Shown piece by piece: positions 43,320-52,436 of a DNA stretch of 60,770 nt. The notes beneath the pieces were generated by a model that was given only the letters and a program-made list of their open reading frames with translations, was not told the DNA's origin and searched no databases. A program made the translations under genes and the position numbers. The stretch spans positions 1-60,770 of the forward strand of contig NZ_FOKT01000013.1 in NCBI RefSeq assembly GCF_900112305.1, in the 5' to 3' direction. The DNA comes from Microbulbifer thermotolerans (lineage in GTDB: Bacteria; Pseudomonadota; Gammaproteobacteria; Pseudomonadales; Cellvibrionaceae). Numbering within the stretch: position 1 is the stretch's first letter; each line of letters opens with the position of its first letter.

Positions 43320-46172
43320 TTAGATTTTCACGATGCGGAACCAATTGATATTCCAGCCACCCTGTGCCGCATAAATGCCCAGCTGATATGTTCCCGCCGG
43401 CAATTCCACTTGATGCTGTATCGTGGTCCAATTCTGCCAACCGCCAGTTGCGGGAATATCTAATGCACCTAAAACGGTCTGGCCTGCATCCTTGTCCAGT
43501 GAAAGCCGGCCACCACCGGAGTAACTGGCGACACGATATTCAATGCGGTAAGTACCAGCTTCAGGGATCTCTACTCCCGCATAGGCCAACCAATCGCCTG
43601 TGTCTATCCAGCCTACATTCAGGCCGCCGCCGGTATCCGAGGTAGATTCGGTCTGGACCCCGGACATTGCGGTGTAATCCTCTGCCTGAATCGTCAGATC
43701 AAATTCGGTCGGGGATTCAGCTGGCGGTTCCTGGCTAGATGAACCGTTAACCGACATCTGCCCCGCAGGCACTTCAAAGCTGGTGCCATCCGAGAAGGTC
43801 ACAGTGCGGGCGCTGCTGCCGAAGTTATAGGCCAGATAAGTTTTCTGACCGTTATTATCGAATACTAGTGCTGCCGGGTAATCGGCACTTAACACACCAT
43901 CACCACTGGCCAATTGGCCGAGCGCCTTGTAGGTATGAATCCAATGGTAAGTGTGCGCTTTGGTTTCACCGGCTTCGGGCGTGTAGTTAAAGTTCACCGT
44001 GTTGAAATCAGCAACGGCAGCAGTGCCGTCTGTCATAGCCCAGATATTCCACCAGACATCCCGCCAGTGCCCCTCGGGCAGGCCGGATGGCTTGCCATTG
44101 CTTGATTCACCGCTCATACCGAGGGCCACATAGTCCGCCAGGTAATCCGGATGCTGGCCGATATGCAGCACCAGCGGGCTCAGCGGCAGGCCCTGAATAC
44201 CGAGGATGTGTGCATAGGCACCACTAAACCAAGTGGCAAATACATGACCATTGCCCCAGATAATCGAGGTGGTCATCTTGTCGTAATCGGGCAGGAAGTT
44301 ATCGTAGTCGCCGCCGAGACCGCGGTAACGATCAATATTGTTCCAGTACTCCCAGTACGCCGCTGTGGAGGATGCGTGTAAATACATACCCCGCTCCACC
44401 AACTCATCATTGCCGGTAATCAGACCATACAGCACTATCGCACCGTAGGCGTTGGCCGCCTCCGAAGTGGATTCATTGTTGTTACCGAGGGCAAAGTTGG
44501 CGTGACCAGAAGCCCACGAGAATCCGTTAGCCGGATCGAAATTGCGCAGATAGGGGAACATCGGGTCGTCGCGTCCGCCCGCATAGTCTCGGATCAGCAG
44601 CTCCACCATTGGGCCCCAGGCCGAGGGCGCGCACCAGTCCGGATCTACACGGCAGATCTCCGCCGCCGCGCGCACAAAATAACCGTAGTGGAAGTGGTGG
44701 TCATTGAGTTGCTGCTGAGCGCCGAAGGATTCATCGAAGCCAAGTAACGTATTCCAGTTTTCGTCATAAACGAAATACTTGTTGATATCCAATCCGCCAC
44801 TGGTGTTCGCACGGAACCAATCCTCCAGCTCGCCTTTGAGCCAGTTAATTAACTGATCCGCCTCGGTCGTCATGCCGTGACTGCGCGCAATAGCGGCGAG
44901 CTCGGCCACTTTCCCGTAGTTCTTTCCGGACCAATAGGTGTCTGTATTGAGATTCCAGTTACCGGCGTCGATAAACTCTTGCACCAGCTGACGCAGCTGG
45001 TTTTCATCGTAGTCACCGATACCCTCGGGGAAATAAGGCAGAACGCCGACAAAGGGCAGCTGGTAACTGAACTGGCTGGTAGCCGCAAACTGCACCACAC
45101 CGCGGGCGCTGCGGGCATTGTAGCCAGACAATGGCTGAGCGGAATTCTTCCACTGCAGTGGCATCAGGCCGGCCAGCGTGGTTACCGGGGTCCCCTGATA
45201 GCGATAGGAATGGGAAATTGTTACCGAGTTATCGCTGCGGTCGACGGAGTAATCGATAAACACCTCATCTACCGGCTGCTGCGCGTACTGGGCAAAAGTC
45301 TGAATGGTGGCACTGCTTGAGTCCGGCAGCCAGGCCACGGTAATGGTGTCGCTGCCCACCACTGAGATCTCAGAGCTGCTGGAATTATCGAACTGAGTAT
45401 CGCCATCCCCCACGATCAGGAAGTGGTTGCGTATTTCCGCCACATTTGTCCACACGCCCAGGCTGTTGCCGTCGCTGTAGAAGGTGCCCTTCTCCGCGCC
45501 ATCTGCGGCCTTGGTACGCAGCACCAGCTGCCCCTGCAGTGCGGTGAAATATACATAGGGTGAACCGTAGACAAAGGTCGCCTCCATCACCGGGGTCGAA
45601 CCGCTGCGCCACTGTACGGTGGCGGAGCCATCGCTGTAATCCTTCAGGTAGGCGTCCATATCGTCGTACGCGGAGTTGCCCACCGCTATCCCATCGAATA
45701 CCTCATTAAAAGGGTCGGGGATTTGGTAGGTACTCTCAATCCCGTTAGAGAGCGTTTTGATACCCGCGGGAATTGATAACAGGCGCGCACCGCGATTGCT
45801 AATACGTGCAGTGATCGGATCCGGAGTGATATATGCCGCATCCCCACTATCGCCGATGGTCATCTCACCGAGGAAGGACACCGATCCCCACCAGCGGTGG
45901 GTCATAGTCGGCTTTTCGCTGGCTGGCGCCACAAGTTGCGGGTAGCGCGGAGTCGGAGTACCAATGGGATCACAGGAACTGACACCGGGTTCTACCACTC
46001 CCGCGTTGTGAATCCAGTACCCATAGTCAACCACGCAACTGTAGCCCGCCGGGTTGATGGTGTCGCTGATATTGCCAGCCCCGTAGCTAGTAAAGGCCGC
46101 TTCGGCCAGAGGCGCCGCCGCAAGGCCGGAAAGCGTCGCCCCCAACCAGAAAGACTTGCTGAGAAGTTTCAT
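43320..46172 (-). CDS. Secreted GH81 endo-beta-1,3-glucanase (laminarinase) with C-terminal CBM6
   Basis: 950 residues from ATG 46172 (MKLLSKSFWLG), with a signal peptide to about residue 25 (PLAEA). GH81 signatures: MTHRWWGSVSF (90-100), YWSGKNYGKVAELAAIA (413-429), DHHFHYGYF with Asp491, FSWASGHANF and NNNESTSEAANAYG with Glu567 and Glu571, the expected acid and base region. A linker rich in Ser/Pro/Glu is followed by CBM6 at about 815-950 (IQAEDYTAMSGVQTES...GWQNWTTIQHQVELPAG). It hydrolyses laminarin-type beta-1,3-glucan outside the cell. It is divergent from an AraC-type regulator and is the only beta-glucanase in this part of the window. A weak MalT-like site is 68 bases before the start. 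Confidence 0.9.
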   Translation of the reverse strand: MKLLSKSFWLGATLSGLAAAPLAEAAFTSYGAGNISDTINPAGYSCVVDYGYWIHNAGVVEPGVSSCDPIGTPTPRYPQLVAPASEKPTMTHRWWGSVSFLGEMTIGDSGDAAYITPDPITARISNRGARLLSIPAGIKTLSNGIESTYQIPDPFNEVFDGIAVGNSAYDDMDAYLKDYSDGSATVQWRSGSTPVMEATFVYGSPYVYFTALQGQLVLRTKAADGAEKGTFYSDGNSLGVWTNVAEIRNHFLIVGDGDTQFDNSSSSEISVVGSDTITVAWLPDSSSATIQTFAQYAQQPVDEVFIDYSVDRSDNSVTISHSYRYQGTPVTTLAGLMPLQWKNSAQPLSGYNARSARGVVQFAATSQFSYQLPFVGVLPYFPEGIGDYDENQLRQLVQEFIDAGNWNLNTDTYWSGKNYGKVAELAAIARSHGMTTEADQLINWLKGELEDWFRANTSGGLDINKYFVYDENWNTLLGFDESFGAQQQLNDHHFHYGYFVRAAAEICRVDPDWCAPSAWGPMVELLIRDYAGGRDDPMFPYLRNFDPANGFSWASGHANFALGNNNESTSEAANAYGAIVLYGLITGNDELVERGMYLHASSTAAYWEYWNNIDRYRGLGGDYDNFLPDYDKMTTSIIWGNGHVFATWFSGAYAHILGIQGLPLSPLVLHIGQHPDYLADYVALGMSGESSNGKPSGLPEGHWRDVWWNIWAMTDGTAAVADFNTVNFNYTPEAGETKAHTYHWIHTYKALGQLASGDGVLSADYPAALVFDNNGQKTYLAYNFGSSARTVTFSDGTSFEVPAGQMSVNGSSSQEPPAESPTEFDLTIQAEDYTAMSGVQTESTSDTGGGLNVGWIDTGDWLAYAGVEIPEAGTYRIEYRVASYSGGGRLSLDKDAGQTVLGALDIPATGGWQNWTTIQHQVELPAGTYQLGIYAAQGGWNINWFRIVKI

Positions 46173-46240
46173 CCTTTTGCACTCTCTAGTGTTATTGGTT
46201 GCTGTTAGGTACCGTTCGATACCTGATAGCTGGGCACAAG

Positions 46241-46250
46241 ATCCTCCCAC
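46241..46250 (-). promoter_or_regulatory. Weak MalT-box-like sequence before the GH81 gene
   Basis: The minus strand reads GTGGGAGGAT with the best alignment TGGGAGGATC (8 of 10 or less), 68 bases before the start codon. Because the gene is a beta-glucanase with its own adjacent regulator, this could be chance. Confidence 0.25.
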
Positions 46251-46402
46251 GGTGAAGGAACGACCGTCGCCCCACTTTATTCCCACCGGCAAACTGGGGC
46301 TTGCCCCCTGTCCCACCTTGGCAGAGGCAAAGCGGGAAGAACCGCTACCGATGCGAATTCGGGTATACTCTCGCCAAAAACGCCCATAAAAACCTCGGTG
46401 CG

Positions 46403-47560
46403 ATGATGAAAGAGTACATTTTCAACGTTCACGACGTAGTTCTGTTGATGACTGCGGCGGAATGTGTATTGCTGGCGATTTTTCAGCAGGTGTTACCCAT
46501 CCGCGAACGTAACTACGGGCTATTACTGACCGCATTCCTGCTTATCGTTGCCACCGCATCCGCCTGCACACTACTTCTTTGGAACGACCAGATAGAAGTG
46601 GCACCGCTATTTGGACGATCCCTGCTCCCTTACTTCCTTCTTACTGCAATAATGTTGAAAGGGCCGGCCATCTACCTTTACGTCTCCGCTCTAACACAGC
46701 AGCACCTGCGCCTGCACCGGCACCATGCCCTGCACCTGATTCCTGCGATGGCAGTGGCTCTATGGGTATTCGTATTTGATCTGAGCAGTGACGACCTGCG
46801 CCGACTCACCGAAAACCACCCGGATTTCCCCAAGTTGGCGGTAGATCTCGTATGGGACCTATCCACCGCTGTACCACTCGCCTACGCGGCTGCTGCGGTA
46901 CTGCTGCTACGCCGCTACCGGGGCCAGCTAGAGGACGAATATTCACACTTTTCGACTACCGAGCTGCACTGGCTGAATATTCTCACCTATGGCGTTCTAG
47001 TCAGTTGGAGTTGGACCCTGCTGGTGCACATACTGGCCAAGTACACATCGGTTGAAACCGCAGATCAGCTGGGTATTGCCGATAATTATGTGACCTTTAT
47101 CCTGATCAACGCTTTTTTCGCTTACAGTCTTAGCTACGCTCATCAATTGTTGGCTACGCAACCACAACAAAGCCGTGAGCCGAATGAGGAAAAACCATCG
47201 GACAGCGCTATAACCAAAGTGCGTCAAGCGATGGAAGTAGAAAAACTCTATCTGAAAAAGAACCTTAACCTGGAACAGTTCTCCAATTCTGTCGAACTGT
47301 CAGCAAAAGAAGTGTCGAATGTAATTAACAAGCATTTTGGCACTAATTTCTTCGAATTCATCAATTCTTATCGAATAGAAGAGGCCAAAGCACTATTAGC
47401 AAACCCTGACAAAAAGGATATGACTGTTCTGGATGTGCTAATGGAATCTGGCTTCAACAGCAAATCGGCGTTTCACCGTTTTTTCAGCCGCTTGGTTGGC
47501 ATGTCACCAACGGAGTACCGCAAACAGGCACTCAATAAAAACAAAGCTGTCTCTACATAA
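46403..47560 (+). CDS. Membrane-anchored AraC-family regulator
   Basis: 385 residues from ATG 46403 (MMKEYIFNVHD). The first ~250 residues hold about seven hydrophobic segments (VVLLMTAAECVLLAIF, LLLTAFLLIVATASACTLLL, LLPYFLLTAIML and others) with no signal peptide. The last ~100 residues are an AraC helix-turn-helix pair (LEQFSNSVELSAKEVSNVIN, then VLDVLMESGFNSKSAFHRFF and VGMSPTEYRKQ). Such regulators are thought to sense at the membrane and bind DNA directly. It is divergent from the GH81 gene with 230 bases between the starts, so laminarin-dependent control of that gene is the simplest guess. Confidence 0.8.
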   Translation: MMKEYIFNVHDVVLLMTAAECVLLAIFQQVLPIRERNYGLLLTAFLLIVATASACTLLLWNDQIEVAPLFGRSLLPYFLLTAIMLKGPAIYLYVSALTQQHLRLHRHHALHLIPAMAVALWVFVFDLSSDDLRRLTENHPDFPKLAVDLVWDLSTAVPLAYAAAAVLLLRRYRGQLEDEYSHFSTTELHWLNILTYGVLVSWSWTLLVHILAKYTSVETADQLGIADNYVTFILINAFFAYSLSYAHQLLATQPQQSREPNEEKPSDSAITKVRQAMEVEKLYLKKNLNLEQFSNSVELSAKEVSNVINKHFGTNFFEFINSYRIEEAKALLANPDKKDMTVLDVLMESGFNSKSAFHRFFSRLVGMSPTEYRKQALNKNKAVST

Positions 47561-48093
47561 GTACGAGAAAAAGTGAGTTACATCTATCACCAGTCGGATT
47601 TTATCTCCCGCTCTGCAGCTGTGAACAAAACCAAATGCCACCCCACTGCCTGATCGCACCTAGACCAACTACTGCACTCAAGCAAACTAAATCAGTCACT
47701 CCCAACAATAAAAAGCGAGAACATCCGTATTTTCTGTTTTTTTCAGAAAAAATATTACATTATCCTCAACACGCATAGACCAAACATTGCCATTTGAAAA
47801 CCGGCAGGCCTACGTATCTTATCGCTCTCCGCAGCCGCTCGATAACCTTCAATAAATACACGAGCCCCCTCTATTGATTTTGATTATCACAAAAAAACAA
47901 TCAATAGGGTCCGCGATCCTCAAGCCCCAGATACCAGAAACCACCATACCTTCGCCTTCTACAGACTCAGGAAGCCTCTTAATCAAAATATATTGAAACG
48001 CCAAAATCACCATGATATTGTCAACAATTAACTGTTACCAAACTATCAGCACCCGTTTGTTATAAAACAAAAGAAAACTTTGAAGGGTAGAAA
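47561..48093 (+). other. AT-rich intergenic region before the PhoD-like gene
   Basis: No gene is supportable. A 7-bp stem TTTTCTG/CAGAAAA with a T-rich loop (47730-47750) followed by AATATT could end the regulator transcript. A 9-bp inverted repeat CTATTGATT/AATCAATAG (47871-47879 and 47899-47907) could be an operator or hairpin. AAGGG 8 bases before ATG 48094 is the ribosome binding site of the next gene. Confidence 0.35.
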
Positions 48094-50475
48094 ATGAAAT
48101 ACCGGATCTCACGTCGTGACGCATTAAAGCTAGCCGCCGGAATGGCTGCAGGCGTTGTTGGCTGCACATCAACAACTAATAACACTCAGCGCAATCAGAC
48201 CAACAACCTTACAAAAAAGTTTAGCGACAGCTGGGATCAAACCCATGACCGGATCTGGGTAGGCGGTGAGTACTGGGCAAACCCAATGGAAGACTGGCGC
48301 GTTGTCGATGGTGGCGTTGAATGCGTGAGTACCGGGGGCAATCGAAGCATTCATTCCTTAACGCATCAATTAGTCGCACACAAACCCTTTGTTATCAGCG
48401 TAAATATAAAAAGGTTGCAAACAAGCTCAAAAGATGGCGGCGCCGGTATTCGAGTCGGTGTAAAAAGTGATATTAATGAATACCGCAGCAACTGTTTTGT
48501 TCAGCAAGGCCTCGATGCTGGGATAATCAACAATCAACTGTCGCTAGGCGACAAAAAAACAAACCTGTCTCAACAAGTTAATGCGCAGAATGTAAGTTTA
48601 GTGCTGCGCGGCGAGCCACGAGATGGCGTATTTGCTTTAACTCTCGATGCCTATTTATCAGAAAATGGACAACATATTGGCCAGTTAAGTGACCTTTTCT
48701 CCGTTGACAAAGTGCTTGGGAATACCTGTATTGTCAGCAACTTTAGCCTGCCATCAGACAATCCTGATGATTTTATGGTTTCCAACAATGGCCCCGCTAA
48801 AACCGATGGTACGCGCTATCGCTTTTCTCAGTGGATGATAGAAGGAAAGGCGTTTAACGATGTCCCCGAGCAAAAATTTGGCCCCATATTATGGGCAATG
48901 TATACCTTAACCAATAGCCGGTCTGATGAAGGTTATATTATGAAGCTCAACGCACTGACGGGGCCGCTGGGTAAAAAAGATAACCAACACGTTGAATTAC
49001 AGATTAAACAATCAGGCAAATGGGTTTCCCTGGCGACTGCTCAACTTGATCCCGACGCATGGACAGCCACATTCCGCATTGCCAACTGGAATGAAAAAGT
49101 AGCTACGCCTTACAGGCTGGTATACCGTGAAAAACGCCGTGATGGCAGTGAAGTTCCGGATATATTCACCGGCACCATTCAGGCCCAACCCGTTGGTAGA
49201 AAATTGAGAATGGCGGCACTAACCTGTCAAAATGACTATGCCTTCCCATACGAGCCAGTAGCCAACAATGTAACAAAGTTAAAGCCGGATCTGATTTTAT
49301 TTTCAGGCGATCAAATCTATGAGAATCACGGCGGCTTTGGAGTTATTCGTTTCCCCGCAGAACCCGCTATATTGAACTATTTAAGGAAATTTTATCAATT
49401 TGGCTGGGCCTTTAGAGAGCCGATGCGCCATGCGCCCACCATTTGCCTACCTGATGACCACGATGTATTGCAAGGCAACCTGTGGGGTGAAGGTGGCGCA
49501 AAAATGTCTGATGAAGCTAAAAAGCTGGGGCGCAGCGATATGTTGGGTGGCTATATTGAACCAATACGTGTGCTCAATGTGATTCACAAGACTAACACTG
49601 CCCACCTTCCCGATCCTGTTGACCCGACGCCATCAGACAGAGGGTTGAATGTCTATTATACGGAAATGGTCTATGGGAATATCAGCTTCGCCATATTGGC
49701 AGACCGCCAATGGAAAAGCGGCCCAGATCGCTTAAATATAGTGGTAGGAGAAACCGGTCAAGATGAAGATCCCTTGTATATCAACCCGGATTTTGATCGG
49801 GAGGATTTACAACTACTTGGCAAACGCCAGGAAGCGTTTTTAGAACAATGGGGCAACGACTGGCGCGATCACACTTTAAAAGCGGTTATCAGCCAAACCG
49901 TATTTGCAGGAATTTCCACTCACCAACCCCTGCCCGACCGCTACCTCAAATATGACTTTGACAGCAGCGGCTGGCCGGCTACAGCACGCAACCGGGCAAT
50001 AAAAATAATGCGTCAATCCAAAGCATTACATATTTGCGGTGACACCCACCTGGCCACACTCTCTCAATACGGCGTAGATAAACAACGGGATAGCAACTGG
50101 GCATTCTGCACCCCCGCTATCGCCGCTGGCTGGCCAAGGTGGTGGCGTCCAGACGACTTACCCTTACCACATGCTAACCGCCCTTCTCATGGCTTATCAC
50201 AAACTGGTGAATACCTGGATAGCTTTGGCAACAAAATATACGTTTACGCAGCGGGAAATCCGGAAGTAGAAAAATCCGCAAACCGCTATATTCGAGCGCA
50301 TGAAAAAGGTTCTGGGTTCGGATTTATCACTTTTGATACCGAAGATAGAACCTATACAATGGAGGCATTCCGCTTTCTGGTTGATGCAACGGATAACAAT
50401 CCAAACAACCAATTTCCAGGCTGGCCACTGACGATCCATCAGGATGAAAATATCGGAATCAATAAAGTAACTTAA
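48094..50475 (+). CDS. Tat-exported PhoD-like metallophosphoesterase lipoprotein
   Basis: 793 residues. Residues 1-24 form a twin-arginine signal (SRRDALKLAAGMAAG) ending in a lipobox-like VVGC (Cys24), so the protein is probably folded before export and lipid-anchored. Residues about 40-270 form an extra beta-rich domain, possibly a jelly-roll. The PhoD-type region carries metal ligands in SGDQIYEN (Asp406), LPDDHD (Asp454-Asp457) and CGDTHL (Asp650, His652), all intact. PhoD enzymes are Ca/Fe phosphodi- or monoesterases; the substrate here is unknown. AT-richer codon use than the surrounding glycan genes suggests separate origin. It is followed by a hairpin (50505-50529) and MITE copy C. 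Confidence 0.82.
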   Translation: MKYRISRRDALKLAAGMAAGVVGCTSTTNNTQRNQTNNLTKKFSDSWDQTHDRIWVGGEYWANPMEDWRVVDGGVECVSTGGNRSIHSLTHQLVAHKPFVISVNIKRLQTSSKDGGAGIRVGVKSDINEYRSNCFVQQGLDAGIINNQLSLGDKKTNLSQQVNAQNVSLVLRGEPRDGVFALTLDAYLSENGQHIGQLSDLFSVDKVLGNTCIVSNFSLPSDNPDDFMVSNNGPAKTDGTRYRFSQWMIEGKAFNDVPEQKFGPILWAMYTLTNSRSDEGYIMKLNALTGPLGKKDNQHVELQIKQSGKWVSLATAQLDPDAWTATFRIANWNEKVATPYRLVYREKRRDGSEVPDIFTGTIQAQPVGRKLRMAALTCQNDYAFPYEPVANNVTKLKPDLILFSGDQIYENHGGFGVIRFPAEPAILNYLRKFYQFGWAFREPMRHAPTICLPDDHDVLQGNLWGEGGAKMSDEAKKLGRSDMLGGYIEPIRVLNVIHKTNTAHLPDPVDPTPSDRGLNVYYTEMVYGNISFAILADRQWKSGPDRLNIVVGETGQDEDPLYINPDFDREDLQLLGKRQEAFLEQWGNDWRDHTLKAVISQTVFAGISTHQPLPDRYLKYDFDSSGWPATARNRAIKIMRQSKALHICGDTHLATLSQYGVDKQRDSNWAFCTPAIAAGWPRWWRPDDLPLPHANRPSHGLSQTGEYLDSFGNKIYVYAAGNPEVEKSANRYIRAHEKGSGFGFITFDTEDRTYTMEAFRFLVDATDNNPNNQFPGWPLTIHQDENIGINKVT

Positions 50476-50504
50476 TTAAAAGCGGCCTCCATCTATAAGA
50501 CTCA

Positions 50505-50529
50505 GCACTCCAGTAGTCAGCTGGAGTGC
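50505..50529 (+). terminator. Hairpin after the PhoD-like gene
   Basis: GCACTCCAG (50505-50513) pairs perfectly with CTGGAGTGC (50521-50529), loop of seven bases, 30 bases after the stop codon. The T run is weak (CCTTTTATAA further on). Confidence 0.6.
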
Positions 50530-50587
50530 AAAACCGCCCCCCTTTTATAAAACTGATTTTTCGCAAAACGGCTGCCGGAAAGGGCTT

Positions 50588-50807
50588 TTAAGGAACCTCT
50601 GATTAAGTCACTTTCTGGTGGCAGAGGCGCTTCGGGGCGGATGTGAAGCTCAGGTGGTAGGACGGATATTTCGAAACCGTCGGATACAGGGATGTATCCG
50701 TCGGAGCTACAGGGAAGTACTCGTGCGTTTTCGAAATATCCGTCCTACTGCCTGAGCGCCCCGGAAGCTACCATAGTGTTCACGCGAATTAATCAGAGAT
50801 TCCTTAA
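50588..50807. repeat. MITE-like palindromic repeat, copy C (220 bp)
   Basis: Termini TTAAGGAACCTCTGATTAAG and AATTAATCAGAGATTCCTTA; the whole element is close to the reverse complement of copy B. It lies between the ends of the PhoD-like (plus) and Bcr/CflA (minus) genes. Confidence 0.85.
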
Positions 50808-50833
50808 GTCACCCCAGGTTTTTCGGAAGCCCG

Positions 50834-52048
50834 TTAAACTTCTGGCTTAGAAGTTGCCTGAACGGCACGTATTTCTCGCGCTACCGCCTCTGGTGCACCC
50901 AGAACCAGAAATACCGCACCCGCGGAACAGGCGGCCATAGTCAACGCAATAGGTAGCAAAGCATGTCCACTTACCGATGACGAGAAACTACTGATCAAAC
51001 CGGCAATGACAAACTGCGTCGCACCGAGCAGTGCCGCGGCAGTCCCCCCGAGATGAGGGAAAAACTCCAATGCATTGGCCATATTGTTCGGAACAATGGC
51101 ACCCTGAAACCCTACACAACAGATAATACACACTGCTACAAGCCAATAAGGGGCCTCAAAGAAGGCCGCCATCACCAGCGCCAAGACCATCACGCCCTGC
51201 AAAACGATAACGGCTCGAAGGATAACCACGGAATCAAAAGAACGCAGTAACTTGCGATTCAATAGATTCATGCCTGCCATAGCGGCAATATTGGCCGCGA
51301 ACAAGCCGGAGAACATACTCTTGGAAAGACCAAACCACTCTTGGTAAATGAACGAGGAGTGGGTAATAAAAACCAGCATAATCGAAAAGCATAGAGCCTG
51401 GATGCCAATAAACCTCATGGTCACCAAGTGGCGGAGCACCATCGCGTAGTTGGTCACCAAGGTGACCATAGGCGTAACGACAGGCTTGCGGGGCGGTAAA
51501 CGGCGGAAAAGCCCGAAGTGGAGTACCACCATAAGTACGACAGCATAACCCGACAGCACCAGAAAAATGGCCGGCCAGTCTTTCCACTCCAGCAGGATAG
51601 CCCCCAGGGTTGGAGCGAGCGCCGGGACAACAAACATAATCAGCCCTATCAAGCCGAAAAGGCGTGCTGATTCGGCCCCACCAGTCTGGTCGCGAACCAC
51701 CGCGGGCACGGACACAGCGCAGAAGGCTCCGCCAATGCCTTGCAAAATCCGCCAGTGCAGCATTTCCTGCAAAGTACCTGCCTGAGCAACTAACCAGGCC
51801 CCCAGAGCAAAGATTGCCAGCCCTAGCATAAGGATTTTCTGCCGCCCATACCGGTCCGAGAGCGGGCCCCCGATCAATTGCGCCAGTCCCATGGTTCCCA
51901 CATAGGCGCCCAACGTAAGGCCCACAGCACCGTGGGCTACACCGAGCTCATCAGCAATTTCAGGAAATGCGGGCAGATAAGCATCCAGGGCGAGCGGACC
52001 GAGAGCAACAGTCATTCCCAATAGGAATGCAAGCTGAATACGGGGCAA
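50834..52048 (-). CDS. Bcr/CflA-family MFS multidrug efflux transporter
   Basis: 404 residues with about 12 helices. DHA1-type signatures: LALDAYLPAFPEIADELG after helix 1, QLIGGPLSDRYGRQKIL in loop 2-3, GIGGAFCAVSVPAVVRD in helix 4-5 (motif C-like region) and GLIMFVVPALAPTLGAILLEW. This matches Bcr/CflA exporters of the inner membrane (drug/H+ antiport; some export sulfonamides or dipeptides). The natural substrate cannot be read. MITE-like sequences flank the gene on both sides. Confidence 0.82.
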   Translation of the reverse strand: MPRIQLAFLLGMTVALGPLALDAYLPAFPEIADELGVAHGAVGLTLGAYVGTMGLAQLIGGPLSDRYGRQKILMLGLAIFALGAWLVAQAGTLQEMLHWRILQGIGGAFCAVSVPAVVRDQTGGAESARLFGLIGLIMFVVPALAPTLGAILLEWKDWPAIFLVLSGYAVVLMVVLHFGLFRRLPPRKPVVTPMVTLVTNYAMVLRHLVTMRFIGIQALCFSIMLVFITHSSFIYQEWFGLSKSMFSGLFAANIAAMAGMNLLNRKLLRSFDSVVILRAVIVLQGVMVLALVMAAFFEAPYWLVAVCIICCVGFQGAIVPNNMANALEFFPHLGGTAAALLGATQFVIAGLISSFSSSVSGHALLPIALTMAACSAGAVFLVLGAPEAVAREIRAVQATSKPEV

Positions 52049-52113
52049 TACTTGTACCTCCTTAAATTACATCAAATTGAGGTTGGGCAAACCGGCCTGA
52101 GACCCCAATAGGC

Positions 52114-52258
52114 TTTAGGAACCTCTGATGTATTCAAGTGAGTGCTGCAGTTGGTTCCGGGGCGCTCAGGCAAATTACTCGCGAAAAGAACAAAACCCTA
52201 CCTGTGTGGTCTGCACCAGCAGGCCCTGCGCACTTGAATAGGAAGAATGCATCAGCAA
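52114..52258. repeat. Degenerate MITE-like repeat, copy D
   Basis: The left arm TTTAGGAACCTCTGATGTAT and GGTTCCGGGGCGCTCAGGCA are clear. The right end CACTTGAATA (52231-52240) followed by CATCAG is the broken mirror of the left end. The middle has diverged. The rest of the 52049-52436 interval shows no gene; the glcD promoter should lie in 52300-52436 (TTGACG at 52389 is a possible -35). Confidence 0.55.
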
Positions 52259-52436
52259 AGATAAGCCTGAAACCAATGTGTCCAGATACTAATGGTTGGT
52301 TGCCTATGAATTAAAATGCCGTATACACACTCTGCCTGCTGAAAAACAGGAAGATAGGGCGCTGTAGTAGCGGTCACGTCTAAGTGGTTTGACGTCAGTG
52401 AGTAGTTTTTAACAGTTTACAACCCTAGAGAGCATT

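Noticed and set aside
46241..46250. MalT control of the GH81 laminarinase
   Set aside because: The sequence matches the box only weakly and the gene acts on beta-glucan with its own divergent regulator; kept only as a low-confidence feature, not as part of the regulon.
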